Assembly: GCF_042100115.1 (NCBI RefSeq)
Contig: NC_091279.1
Location: forward strand, 310,001-374,000
Length of the DNA: 64,000 nt
DNA from: Alternaria dauci
Lineage: Eukaryota; Ascomycota; Dothideomycetes; Pleosporales; Pleosporaceae
Reading direction: 5' to 3'
Part shown: positions 47,887-59,651 of the stretch, in pieces
Layout: each line of letters starts with the position of its first letter
How positions within the stretch are numbered: position 1 is the first letter of the stretch
Notes under the pieces: generated by a model
Seen by the model: the letters and a program-made list of their open reading frames with translations, nothing else
The model's database searches: none
What the model was told of the DNA's origin: nothing
Translations under genes and position numbers: made by a program

Positions 47887-50336
47887 CTAAGCCATCCTAG
47901 ACAAAGGCGCAAGAGCACCAGACTCCCACCTCCTCTCCCCCTCCATATCCACATCATCGTCACTATCCTCCGCACTCTCATCCTCCAACACCTCCCTCCT
48001 CTCCATGTCATCCACATCCATCAAATCGCCATTCTCATCCTCGTCCTCGTCGTCCTCATCCTCGCTGCCCATAACCGGTCTTCCCTCACCAACGTCCGGC
48101 AGCCCACTGCTCCTCTCCCCCTTGACCCTCCGTCTCGCCCCACTCTTCCCGCCGCCTTCCCAGCGATCCAGACGCCGCAGCGCTCTACTCAGCATCTTAG
48201 CGCGATAATAAGATTCCTCGCCGTGGTCATTGACTTCGCCGCCAAAATCCAGGGGGACGAGACCAGAAGGCATGGGCGGCGGCGTCTTGGTACCGAGTTC
48301 GTAGTCTGGGAGTTGAGCGTATTGCGCATGTGATTCTTCGTCTGTGTCGTAGCCGTCTGCCATGCCTTTGCAGCGGATCCAGCTGCGCATAAAGGGGTTG
48401 GCTTTGCGGCGGCGTTTGGCGGCGGCGGCGTATTCGAGGCGGATTCCGCGATCGAGGATGACGTCTACGCGCCTTCGTCGGTATTGCTCGACGGCGAGTT
48501 GGTGTTGTGTGAGGGGCCGGGTTCGTTTGTGCGACGGGTCGGAGCCGTTGAGTGGGAGGTAGAAGCCGTGTGGGCCGTTGAAGGTGGGTGCGGATGTCGA
48601 GGGGGACTGGCCGTCTTGCGAGGTCGGTGCGTCGAGTTTGGTCTTGAAACTTCGTGCTGCTGGTGTTCCTCCAGCGCCTATTCCTGATGTGCGGTTGCGG
48701 GACCAGTTCCCGCGGCCGGGGCCCTTGGCTGCGGGAGACGAGGCGGGTCCGTCTTCGTTGAGGAGGGTGTTGATGCGCATGTTGGGCGTAGCCACCTTCT
48801 TCGCTGTGTTGTAGACGCTGTTGGGAGGGGATGCTGAGCGGGTTCGGTCGGTGTCTGAGGGGTAATCTCGTTCGATGATGGATCTGGCAAGCTTGCCACG
48901 TCCTCGTGCAGAGCCTGTTGGTGTTAGAGGAGTATCATGTTAGAGGTCAAGTCTATGAGCTTACCATGAGACGGCGACTGTCTGTCACGGCCGGGTGTCG
49001 AAGCACCGTCGTCGGCGGCTATTGAGAAGACGGGGTTTTGATTGAAGCCTAGAGGAGTGTCAGAAGCTGTCCGAGGTGGCGCAAGACGCATGCCAGTTGG
49101 GAGTACTGACCCTTTTTGTTGGTCCGCTTAGGGCCTGTGACGACGGGCGCCATGTCGCTCGCCAGTATAGCAGTCCTCTCCTTGCGCTTAATCTCGCCAA
49201 ATGTCTTCTCCTCGACCGTATCGACATTCTCGAGCGCCTCTTGCTCGGGCGAAAGTATCTCAAAGGGCGGACACTTGATGGGGAACTCGGACGTCGTGGG
49301 GTCGTCGGCGGGCCCCATCTGGCCAGGACCAAAGGGATTCTTCTCGGCAGCTTCCTTGGTGAAGTCGCTCTCGAGATACCACCACATGAGCCACAGGAAG
49401 GCTGTGGCTCTGCTCCTGCTGCTCAGGTTGGAGCGCATGACGAGGTCGAAGAAATCGCGAGGCGGGAAAAAGTGCAGTTCGGAGATCTTGGGCGCGTACT
49501 GTGACAGGACGAAGATGAGGTTGACGGGGTTGGTGCGCGGGATGGAAGCTGCCATGATCTCCTCGATGGTGCTGGGCTGCTCTTGGTCTTCAGTCGCGCC
49601 CTTGAGGATGGACTTGAGGCGCGGCGCATCCTGCAGTTGCTTGTAGGCGTTTGGGTCTTGGTGGGCCTGGAGGGAGGGGATGGAGTGGTAGGTTCGTAGC
49701 TGGGCGCGCATCTCAGGGAAGACTGTGTACATGTTAGAGGCGCTCTCGACAAGACTCGCACAGGTGTGGCTTACAGTTGAGCGTGGTGTTCATGCGGCCG
49801 ACATTGACGAGCAGACAGACCATGGCCATGTTGATGGCAGCCGGGCGCTCCGTCAGCAGCTTGTCCTTGAGGATCTTGCTGCACTTGCTGCTCTTGGCCA
49901 TGGCATCGAGGTAGATGTCGGCAAACGTGTGGCCGCTGGTGCCGTCCGACTGCTTTGTGAAGACGCGCTTGTCGTCCTCGAAGACGAGCTTGAGGAAGTC
50001 GAACTGAATGTCCTTGCGCCACAGGGGAATGCCGTCGTCCTTTTTGAGATGCTTGATCTTGTTGCCGCTGTAGACGGACGACACGCTCCCGTTGGCGTTG
50101 CGGCGCGTCGTCGTCGTCGTGGCCGTGTAGTAGGGCCGGGCAGCATCGCTGTCGTTGGGAGGGCGCGAGGCATCGGGGGCATCGCCGCCCGCCTCGCTCT
50201 CGTCGGGGACGGGCGTGTTTGCTTGCGAGGCGTCGGGCTTGGAGTCGTCCATCTGGGGGTCTGCAGCGAGGATGTGGCGGAGGCTGTTGCGAGAGTCGGG
50301 CTCGTCGGCGCGCAGAGGCAGAGGCTTGTCGTCCAT
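47887..50336 (-). CDS. ies1: INO80 chromatin-remodelling complex subunit Ies1
   Basis: Four exons on the minus strand, 49775-50336, 49111-49722, 48965-49048 and 47887-48914, give 761 residues. After a 95-residue acidic, Ser/Pro-rich start comes the conserved core: KIKHLKKDDGIPLWRKDIQF, DFLKLVFEDDKRVFT, SGHTFADIYLDAMAKS and NVGRMNTTLNFFPEMRAQLR, then a helical part up to LWLMWWYLE. This matches what I remember of fungal Ies1, a subunit specific to fungal INO80 complexes. The middle has Arg/Ser-rich disordered segments. The C-terminal part includes LAVEQYRRRRVDVILDRGIR and a highly acidic tail (EDEDDEDEDENGDLMDVDD) of the kind that often contacts histones. All three joints are phase 1 and supported by GT/AG borders. 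The assignment rests on motif recall, so it is likely but not certain. Confidence 0.78.
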
Positions 50337-51257
50337 GACTGTGTGTGTGACGCGCTTCGGGGATTAGCTCTGGGTGCTCTGTGTCTGGTTCCACTAGTCC
50401 TGTGCTCGCGACCAGACTTGCGATCCTTGTGGCGCCAGACGTGTGCGGCTGCAATCAGCAATCGTCTGCCTCGAGCGTGCAGCGTCTCGGATAAGCAAGC
50501 TCCTCTGTCGCAAACGAGCAACATGGCTTGACGTCCAGCGCCCGAGCTCACACGCCAACTCCCCAAGATTCCCATCACGAACCCGCCGCCATCATTGCGC
50601 CCATTGCGTTCTAGACGCGTCGGCGCACTTCACAGACGCGCATGTTTGCAGACAACCTTCACGTCCAGGCAACAAGCAACATGATTTTAAATATCCTTGC
50701 CAGATTCAACTCCTATTCCATCTGTCGCTACAGAAAGACTCTACTTCCACAACTAACCAACCAACCAACCAACCGCTCAATTGGGCAATGCGAAAACCCC
50801 CCTCTAGCATGTCCGCCCTACATAGAAACAACACAAAATATGTAACATAAAAGTAACCAGGATATCTCAGCAAAGTCAGAAACCAAAAAAGACGACGCAA
50901 AAAAGCGCCATGCTAAAGCCAAAGCCAAGCTGCCGCACAAATACCACAAAGAGCGCGATGGGGTATGCAAAACTGAAAAAGAAAAAGCACATGCACACAC
51001 AACTCCTCGCGAGTCGAGTGCTTGCTTTCCCCGTCCATAGAAACGCCTGGCATCGCTGGGGAATATCTCCATTACCGGACGCGCCCAAGAGAAAAAGAAA
51101 GGAAGACCCAAACCAAGTCCACAGTAAAACCAAAGATCCAGTCCGTGGTCCTCAATTAAGAATCCAAAAATTAAACACAAATCTTGGTATACACATCCCT
51201 TCGTGTATCGTCGTTCGTCGTTTGCAGGCCAAGCCCAAATCTGACGCTTGCTTCAAC
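50337..51257. other. Intergenic region, Ies1 and RhoGAP genes
   Basis: About 920 bases holding the promoter of Ies1 (-) and the 3' flank of the RhoGAP gene (-). It contains a short (AACC)5 tract at 50755-50774 and A-rich stretches from about 50820 to 51180. No gene is seen. Confidence 0.5.
50755..50774. repeat. (AACC)5 microsatellite
   Basis: Five tandem AACC units in intergenic DNA, not in a supported reading frame. Confidence 0.8.
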
Positions 51258-54200
51258 TTAGTCGAATGCCGTTTCTTCGCGTACCATTAGCGGGTTTTGC
51301 GAGTACATTCGTGGATCGTATCGTCCGTCTCCGCGTTGTGGCCCGTTGCCTCCACCAGAGCCTTTACGTTGGCCGCCCATGCCCATGTTCATGAGGAGCA
51401 TGCCACTCTCTCGTTTTCGTTGTCGTTGTTCGCGCGCTCCGCTGGGCTGTACGGCTCCGTTCAAGCTACCGTAACCCTCTCCAGAATTGTATGGTTGATC
51501 GTACGCTGGCGCGTCGTAGCTGGGGCGCATCGGAATGAAACCTGAGTCGTACCCACTGTATTGACCTTGGGGCTGTTGTTGTTGGTTACCGTACTGCTGC
51601 TGCTGCTGCTGCTGTTGCTGCTGTTGTGGAGGTTGCGGGGGTGGATAGTTGGGAGCGCCGTTTCCTTGGTAACTTTGGGGCGGTCGATCCATACGCTGCT
51701 GGAACGTTGTCTCGTTGTACGCAGGCGTCGGGAGATCAGAGAACATCTGCCTTCTTGGAGATCGAATGGCATCGTCACCTAGGTGAGACGTATTGTTCCG
51801 GATCTCGTGGATCGGGGAGCTTGCTTCGTCAAGAGCAGCACCAAAAATGTCCGTATAATCAGTCAGGAAGAAATAGATCAACGGAGCTGGGATGTTCAAA
51901 GTCGGTGCGAACACAATGCCGACGTTTCGCACCGTCATCTTGTTTACTCCCGAGTTGTCCACAATCTCAATCAGGAACGATGCGAGGTGTCGCAATAGCT
52001 CAAAGTTGGGCCTGGGAAGCTTATGTACAAGGACGTTGAAGCTCTGAATCTTCTTGCTGCGCTCGTCCATGTCTAAATTGTGTCAGCCCACCAACTCTTC
52101 AAAATTTCAAGGCGAAATACTTACCGAGAACCTTGAGGAAATCAAGATGCAGCTCCCTAGTCAGAACAGAGGCCGGTAGTTCCCGCAAGTACAGCTTCAG
52201 TAGCGACGCGACAGCGTGAACATCGTAGTATTGCCCGTCCAGCAACTTGATATCGCCTTCGTTGTTGAATCGATCGCGCAGCCCTTTGATGACAATGTTC
52301 GACCCACTAAGCCTGAAGATACCTTCTTCGCTAATCGCCTTCTTTGCTCGGAGGTACTCCAAGCACCTGTAAACGACAGCTGGTATCGTAACATTGACTC
52401 CATCAGGCTGTGTGAACTCTACAGCTTCCATGAGTGGGATGCCAAACACGCTGCGGCCTGGGGGTAGACGATGTTCCATGGTCGGCTGCAGCGGGGTGCT
52501 GACTTGTACCGGCGCAAGGTCAGAAGAACCGCCACGACCTCTAAAGCCGAATATACTGCGTTTCTTGTCTTTGACTGCTGTGGGCCCTGACATCAGTTTG
52601 CTGCCCCAGCTCTCAGAGTCCTTGATCGGAGTCCCATTGCTGGGCCCAGAAATGGCAGGATAGTGACCTGCATTGTCTTGAAGGAAGGAAGATTCCTTGG
52701 GGGAGCCTCGTGAAGCCTTTTCCGCCATCATGTCTCGGTGGTTGGGACCGCGAACAGGAGCTTGAGCTTGAACAGCGTCATCATAGCTGAGGCCTTGCAA
52801 GCGATCTTGCTCGGCCACATCAGGACTGTCTCTCCGCTGAGGGCATGTCGAGTCTTGACTGGCCTGCTGCTTCTGTAGACGTGAAGCAGAGGGGACACGA
52901 ATTTCGATCGGCGAAGTCTCATCTTGTATGTCGACGTGCTGCAGAAGCGCCTCAACCCAAGCGTCTCGCTCTTCGTCGTTTTCTGCACACAGTACATGGC
53001 GGACTAGGCTTGTCGAGTCTTTGCGCTTTGGCTCCAAGATGAGGAAGGCATGTCGATATTGGTTGTCCTCGGAGTCATCCTTTCGTTGCGGCGATTGATT
53101 TGACTGTTGTTGTGACTGCTTCCCAATTTGTGCATTCTGCAACTTGATCGTTCCCAGATGCGCACCGCCCTCACCCTCAAAATACCTGAACTCTGAGCCA
53201 TCCAGAACAAAGAAACGTGCTTTCCAGCCTCCAAAGTTCTTGCCACGCTTGGTAAGGTAACCCACCTTGCGCTGTGTTCTCTGGACAGACACGGCTGGAC
53301 CTGGCGTGGGCTCAGGGGCCAATCTGTCACCGGCTTGTGCGCCAATGACATCAGTGGAAAGGTATTCGCACACAATCAAGGCCGTATTTTCGTTCATGGG
53401 AGTTTCTAGAACAGTATCGAAATATTGGTTCAGCGCAACCCTCCGAGCATCAATCTTGGCAGGAGCATGACCCCCGAAAAGACCACGGTCTGGGAGCTGT
53501 CCCTGGAAATCGCACATGGATCTCAATTGAGAGTCTAGAGAGGGTAGCGTGGCGATTGTCTTCTCCACACGCCACAGCTGTTTGTTGTCGGAACGAGCAT
53601 AGACGGCGAGAATGAAGACAGGGTCCTCCTCCTGTGGTTTAGGAGCTAGCATGCTCATACGTGATGGCCGAAGGCGGGATGAGAAGACCTTGACTTGGAT
53701 AGAGGGTAGTGCATTGGGAGGGAGCAAGAGTCCAGGGTATTGATCAGAAACAAGTCCCCGATAGATGTGTTCTGCATCCGGGACATCGTTCAAGGTAGGG
53801 CTACTTGATGGTGATTCTGGACTAGGTTGCGCACCTGGTACTGTCAAGAGGCCTGAAGACGACTCTTTGCGAAGTTGATTAGAATGTTGGCTCTGGTGGA
53901 CTGGAGGTGACTGGTAGGACTGAGGTGTGTTTGGTGGGAGGGGAACTTGTTGCTGTACTGGGCGTCCAGTTAATTGGCTGATAGCAGTTGGCGACATGGG
54001 CGGTGATGCTATCGACTGCTTAGGGTTTCTTGGTAATGGTGACCCTAGTGGCCTATCGGTAGGTCTGGGGCTGGAAGGAAGTCCTGGACTCATAAGTGGT
54101 GATGCAACACTCCGGTTGGCCATCATAGAACTATCCGAGTTTGCAGGACTGAGAAGAGCATTTAGAGAGTTGGCAGGTGGGTGACGGGGAGAGAGCGGAA

Positions 54201-55965
54201 GGCCCGATTGCAGCGCATTGAACTGTCGCGGCGAAAGGGGAACCGGAACTGCCTGGGGTTGATCGTCTGCTGGTGTTTCAGATGGCGTCGCTTGTTTGCT
54301 CTTGCTTTCGCTTTTCTTCTTCTTCGACTTGCTTCTAGCCTCCTCGTCTTTCGAATACATAGCTTCGCGTACCCGATCATCTTCCTCACGGGTCTTTCTC
54401 CTCCCCCGCAGCTCCACAACAGGGATCTCGTCCACTTCCAGTGTATCATCGTAGTCTGAATCAACATCGTCGCCGTGCACAGCTTGGTGGAGATGTGCGC
54501 TAGTCGTTATGGGTCTCGAGAGGTTGAGTGGAGCTGGCGGGGCTTTGCGCAGAGGTTGCGGAGTCTTTCGTGGAGGTGATTCGAAACCGTCACCACCAAT
54601 GACAGGCGTGGCCTGGATCAGCGATATCTGTGGAGGCTGGAGCTGTGAATCACCTGGAACTACTGTCGCATCCGAGGTATTCTGGGGAGGTGTAGTCAAT
54701 TCCGAGGCCTGTTCGGAGGGTTGGACAGCATTACTGGGCTGCAACAATGTGGCGTCGAGGCCGAGTCCTTTGTTACCAAGGCTAAGAGGCTGTACGGAAT
54801 AGTCGGTGGGCGAGTTCACCGCAGACGACAGATTTGAAGCGGTCGAATGAGACGGCGAGTTTGCTAGTTGCGAGTCTGGTATGAGATGTGGTGCGGGGTG
54901 CTCTTGTGTCAAGGGCGATGTTTTGTGCTCGGCGGCTTTGGAGTCGCTGGGCTTAGCGGGCTCGCCAGCGTGCTCACTGAGGGCTGGCGACTGGCTAGTC
55001 TCGCGTTCCACGACCGAGTCGAAAGTGTCGGATTTCTGTAGTGAGCCAGGACCCGGTGGCACCTGGTCAGCATACTCCTTGAACTTCCTGCGGTAGCGGT
55101 CCTTGTCCTTCAATGCGCGTTCGAGGTCTTTCTGCAGCCCAATGATCATGGACCGCTGCTTCTCCACCAGCCGCCAGAGCTGCGCATTGTGACTGGATGT
55201 GTTCTGCTTCTCCTTCCACAAGGCCAGCATCGCAGCCTCTGGTGAGCCTGCGGCGGCCATCAGAGCGGCCATATCTGGTGGGTTGGCGGTGCTCGTGTCT
55301 TGCGATGGCCGGGTCGCATGGTTGGCAGGAGGGCGGTTCTGGGAGGCAGTCGAAGACAGCGACGATGCTACCGAGTCTATCGAGGGGTTGCGGACAGGCA
55401 CCGTCGGTCTCGTCTCAGGTCTGTTCGGGCGCGATGGAGGAGGCATGGTGATGGGCGACGCTGGCGGGGAAATTGCAGCCGAGGATAGCGTGGGCGACGA
55501 CAGCTGGCGGAGTTTTGCATACGCAGACGGCCTCGACGGCTGCGCGAAGTCTGGGGTGGGGGCGTTGGGTGGTGTAGGCGGGTGCGCTGGCTTGGTTGGG
55601 CGAATGGGCGAGGTATGGTGCTGCTCCTCCGCAAGCAATGCGTCAAGCTTCTCGCGCGGACTGCGCGGTTCGTCAAAGCGTGATGAGTCTTGATAGGACA
55701 GCTGCTGGTACGAGAGCTCGTGAATGCCCGCTGGATAGAGCGGACTCGGGACGGGCTTGCGACGTGCGCGGACTTGGGGTTGCTCGTCGGTGGTGGTGGC
55801 CTGCACGTTGGGCGGGCGCGTCGAGTCGTCGCGAAGGCTGCGGATGCTCTCGACGAGGGACGGCGAGGACACAGAGCGGGAAGGCGACGTCGGCTGGTAC
55901 TGAGGGATGGCATGTGCCGCTGGTCTTTCCTGAAGCATATGCATGTCTGTATTCGTCGCCGCCAT
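51258..55965 (-). CDS. Bem3-like PX-PH-RhoGAP protein
   Basis: GTPase-activating protein for Cdc42/Rac-type GTPases in polarity and hyphal growth. Two exons, 52125-55965 and 51258-52072, give 1551 residues. Residues 1-750 are mostly disordered and Ser/Pro-rich, with one coiled-coil stretch (LWRLVEKQRSMIIGLQKDLE, about 265-300). A PX domain, binding phosphoinositides, follows at about 755-875 (IQVKVFSSRLRPSRM to LIVCEYLSTD), then a PH domain at about 898-1010 (GYLTKRGKNFGGWKARFFVL) and the RhoGAP domain at about 1165-1370. The arginine finger is Arg1218 in EEGIFRLSG, and the intron interrupts the domain at FLKVLD-MDER. This order is that of yeast Bem3. The C terminus carries an 11-Gln run (51594-51626) and Gly/Arg-rich parts. 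I use the ATG at 55965. Confidence 0.93.
51594..51626 (-). repeat. CAG/CAA run coding for 11 glutamines
   Basis: In-frame trinucleotide run inside the C-terminal tail of the RhoGAP gene; a mix of CAG and CAA codons gives an uninterrupted run of 11 Gln, followed by a second run of four Gln. Likely variable between strains. Confidence 0.9.
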
Positions 55966-58908
55966 GTTCAAGTCTCAAACGGGCTAGCCGAGGACCGGGA
56001 TATCTGGTCGACGGTATAGCAGATGGTTAGTGGGGATTAGTGTTTCGGCGACGCTCAGAGTGTCTGGTAAATCCAAAGCTGCCACGCTCAGCAGTCTCGT
56101 CAGCACCTGGGCGTCCCGCGCAGCTTGAGACAAGTCTCCGTCAGAAGGAGCAGCCGGAACAGAGGAGATTTGGGCTTGTAGGCTGGTGCACTCTCATTCG
56201 GCGCCATAACCGCCCTGGTAGGAGCCGGGCCAAATTCAAGCCTGGTTCCTGCAGCAGAAGCGAGCCATCAAGGCCTTTGTCTCCATGATCGCCTCCGTCG
56301 GCCTCGATGGCTGCATCCCCTCACGTTTGAGATGTGCCCAAGGTCATTTGCATCCTAGTCGACCACATGCCGGTGTAGGCGCCAAAAGCGTGCTCTGGGC
56401 CTCCCATTGGCCTAGCCCGGTGGCTTGCTAGCCGTCATCAACTACGAGCCATCATCCACTGACGGTCTTGTGCAGAAACGACTTGTCCGCGTGGTCTGCT
56501 GTCGCTGGTGCCCGCAGCCAAGCTGACAGAAGCCTGACGAGCCGAGTTTTGCGAAATACCCACCCATTGGCTGAAGAGTAGATAATTTGCCATACGAGTC
56601 CCAAGGGTGTATGGATTCGGCGGCTCAGTAATTTGCGATTCATGGTAGACTCCAAGGTGCATTTCCGCCAGACATCTGGCCGTCGATTGGGTCCGCGGGT
56701 CGTAATCATGTCTTTGGCGCACGGATAGCGTTCGAGTTGAAGGGCTGGGTCGCTGCAGCGAGAAGGATTCTCCAGGCCAAATCGAGGCTAGGTCTGTCGA
56801 TCCGCTGCCATTGGCCCAATCCCTCTTGGCCAAATCAGCCGCAAGTCATAAACTTTCAAAGACGAACGCTGTCCGTGTGTCTTCGTCAGCACTACCTGGC
56901 ACTCTGCTCATCCGCTTCGCACCCCGGCCGAATGTTCGAGTATCGCAACGGCAAATGCTCTCGCTTGAGACGCTCATCAGAATCGTACGATTCTTACCGA
57001 CATGCGATTACACCTGAAACTCTTCCGCCCTCAAGCGAGGTGTGCTGCAGGGAGCCGCTGATAGCTCCACGACTAGCCCTTAATAGTCGACGCATGATGA
57101 TCACAGACTGCACCTGTGCTGTACGACTTAGCCAAGGGCTAGACTAACAATCCATCCTCGCGACATTGTGTCAGGGGTAACTCGAATACAAGAAGCCAAG
57201 AAACGGTCTTTGTTTTTCTGTTTCTGCACTAGTACCCGCAACGTGCCGTCGAGATGAAGTGTGGCCGAAATCTGGGACGGATAAACATTACTTGGACAGG
57301 CGACGGTGCGCGGCGCGAGCAGTGTCCTCCTGTACGCTTCGAACACGCTTCGTCTTTCGACGGTATTCACACCACCAACGTATGCAGGGTCAACCTGAGG
57401 CAGATGCGGCCCTACAGAGGTGGCGAGCATGATCCGGGACAGCTGCTTCCACGCGGATTGCGTCAACCTGCAAGCCCTCTCCACGTCTAATTATACTTCG
57501 CATATCAAAGTTCCGAAAGGCAACGCCGAAGTATTGCGATCTTCAGCAACTGTGCTTCCTTGCGAAAAACAAACCATCCAAGTTTAAGTTAACACCGGTT
57601 GCGGTAGAGGCAGACATAGACTTTTCCACCATGCTTACATATTCACGCAGTAAATGAAATCTGTCTTCGCTTCAAACCGCAGTCGCCTTTGGCGGTACCA
57701 ATGCATATGCATGCATGTGACAGCTTCCGTCCGGCTCGCGAGCTCCCGTCCGACTCGTTGCCGCCCAGGCCATAGTTCCCGCCATCAAATGTGGAGGGAC
57801 ACGCACCAGATGGAAGGACATTGCCAAGCCAGGCGCCGATAACGTCTATCGGAACTCCGAGATTATCTGCGCCATGGAGCAGATGCTGCTTGGGTATCCT
57901 AGCATGACTAGCCCTTGCCTGGCGGGTAAACGTCCATGACAACTCCCTCAAAACGTTTCGGCCTCCGCCGAGCGCGGAAGCATGTCCGCCCGCATTCAGA
58001 CGCTGCTTTCGAGGTCATCAGGAAAGTCTCGAGATCTGAGTGGGTCTTTGCATAGGCAGCATAGGTATTCTTTCGAACGTAGAAGCTGATTTGACCAAGT
58101 CCTCGCTTTGTGATAGGTGTCCTGTTTTGATACTAATGGTGCGCAGTCGCCATACTTGCAAAACAAGACGATATATTGAGTATACATACAATACCACTAT
58201 CACGGTATTGGGCCCTCAGCCTGCAGCCACGATGTCCGTGAGGAAGTTTGGAATTTGCGCAGTCATGCACGACGTGATCGCTAACTAGATTCAGACGACT
58301 AGGCCCGAAAGAAGCTTTTGCTTTTGGGTTCATCTTACCACATGAATGAGGCTGTCAATGTCATCGTCTTTCGCACCGGTCTCTATGGTTTCATAGCGGA
58401 CGCTATGGCCTAAGAAGCAGTTAGTGTTGCAGGATAGCAAGCCTCATCATAAAACTATACACTTTTGTTCTCCTGTTCGAGCTTCAAGAAACGTTACCAC
58501 GAACGACTTTAGGGTGCATCTTCAACAATAGGTACAGCCTACTAAAACCTAGCTCCTTCGTAGCCATGACTTCTGACGAGCATACTGGCTAGCTTTCTGC
58601 CCACTACTGTCACTACTCTAACATGTCTCGCAGAAGTTGAACTAAAGCGAGGGCTGCATATATTGGAATTTTGAAAAATAAATTGCAAGCCAGTAGTGCA
58701 AGGCATCTCCCATGGCTGGGCCTTGTAGTCGCGTATCGTCGAACCATGGTCGTGCTCTCTGTGGGAAGATCAAGATATGCCCAATGATATCCGGAGTAAT
58801 GTTAAGTCGTTAACGTGCTGTATATTTCCTTCAATGTGTACCGTAGACACCACTTCTTGCCCGCATACTGTACAATATCATACACGCGTGTGTATGCTTC
58901 CTCCCAAC
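55966..58908. other. Gene-poor interval, RhoGAP promoter to uS13m
   Basis: About 2.9 kb. The part nearest 55966 is the RhoGAP promoter. I see no tRNA, no long conserved frame and no repeat. Frames at 56737-57147 (+) and 58040-58288 (+) have no family resemblance. Non-coding RNA cannot be ruled out. Confidence 0.5.
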
Positions 58909-59401
58909 TTACAGCCCCACTCTTCCAGTACCGCCTCGTTCCATCTTGTTCAACCGTCGCGCAGTCGCAATCTATTACCATCAGCCCATGTGCCCACCAC
59001 AATCGTAGTCCCAATCCCAGAATCAAACATACCTGTGTCCTTGTCCTCTGTCCCCTCACAGGCAACCCCATAGCATGTCTCCTTCCACGATATGTGCCCA
59101 TGTCCCTCAATCTCCGAATATCGTCCTGCACTTGCCGCCGTAAATCGTTCTCAATCTTCATGTTCGCCAGCTCGGCCGTCAGATCCATGACGGTCGCATT
59201 CTTCAGACTGCCGACCTTCGCCCACGGGTGGATGTAGAATTTCGCCATGATGCGCTGCGAGACCGAGGGCCCGATGCCGAAGAAGGATTCGAGGGACCGC
59301 TTGACGAGCGTCGCTTCCGTGAAGCTGAAGCCGTTGATGAACACCTGAAACCACCAGTCAGTTGAGTGCGAGGAGAATTAGGCGAATCAGTGGCGTACCA
59401 T
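58909..59401 (-). CDS. SWS2: Mitochondrial small-subunit ribosomal protein uS13m
   Basis: Nuclear gene for the mitochondrial uS13 (yeast Sws2 type), a protein of the head of the small subunit that contacts tRNA. Three coding exons on the minus strand, 59399-59401, 59033-59344 and 58909-58971, give 125 residues. The first coding exon is the ATG alone, followed at once by a GTACGC donor; joined to exon 2 it reads MVFINGFSFTEATLVKRSLE, the usual start. The H2TH-like SFFGIGPSVSQRIMAKF and the conserved C-terminal RGRRHAMGLPVRGQRTRTQ follow, and exon 3 adds the expected IATARRLNKMERG ending. Without splicing the second intron the frame reads into a tail unlike any uS13. No cleavable presequence is seen, as in other fungal versions. 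Confidence 0.93.
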
Positions 59402-59651
59402 GGCGGATCAGCGTTCCGACGGCGAGTTCGCGTGTTGAAGTGTCAATTGTCTTGTCTGATCTCGAATCTCCAACTTCCGTTTCTTACTAGCCCCAACAAG
59501 TACTAGTGCGCCGGTGCGGGCAGTCCAGCTCTCTACCTAGGTAAAACGCAACGTTTCAACACCTCCTCCGCCATTGCACTCAAGCAGGGGGCTTTCCAAA
59601 CTATTTAACCATACGAATTCCCCTGATTGTTCCCCACCACAATCAGGCACC

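Noticed and set aside
49725..50531. 268-residue plus-strand frame opposite Ies1 exon 1
   Set aside because: Antisense to a conserved exon and rich in Val/Ala/Leu as expected of a mirror frame.
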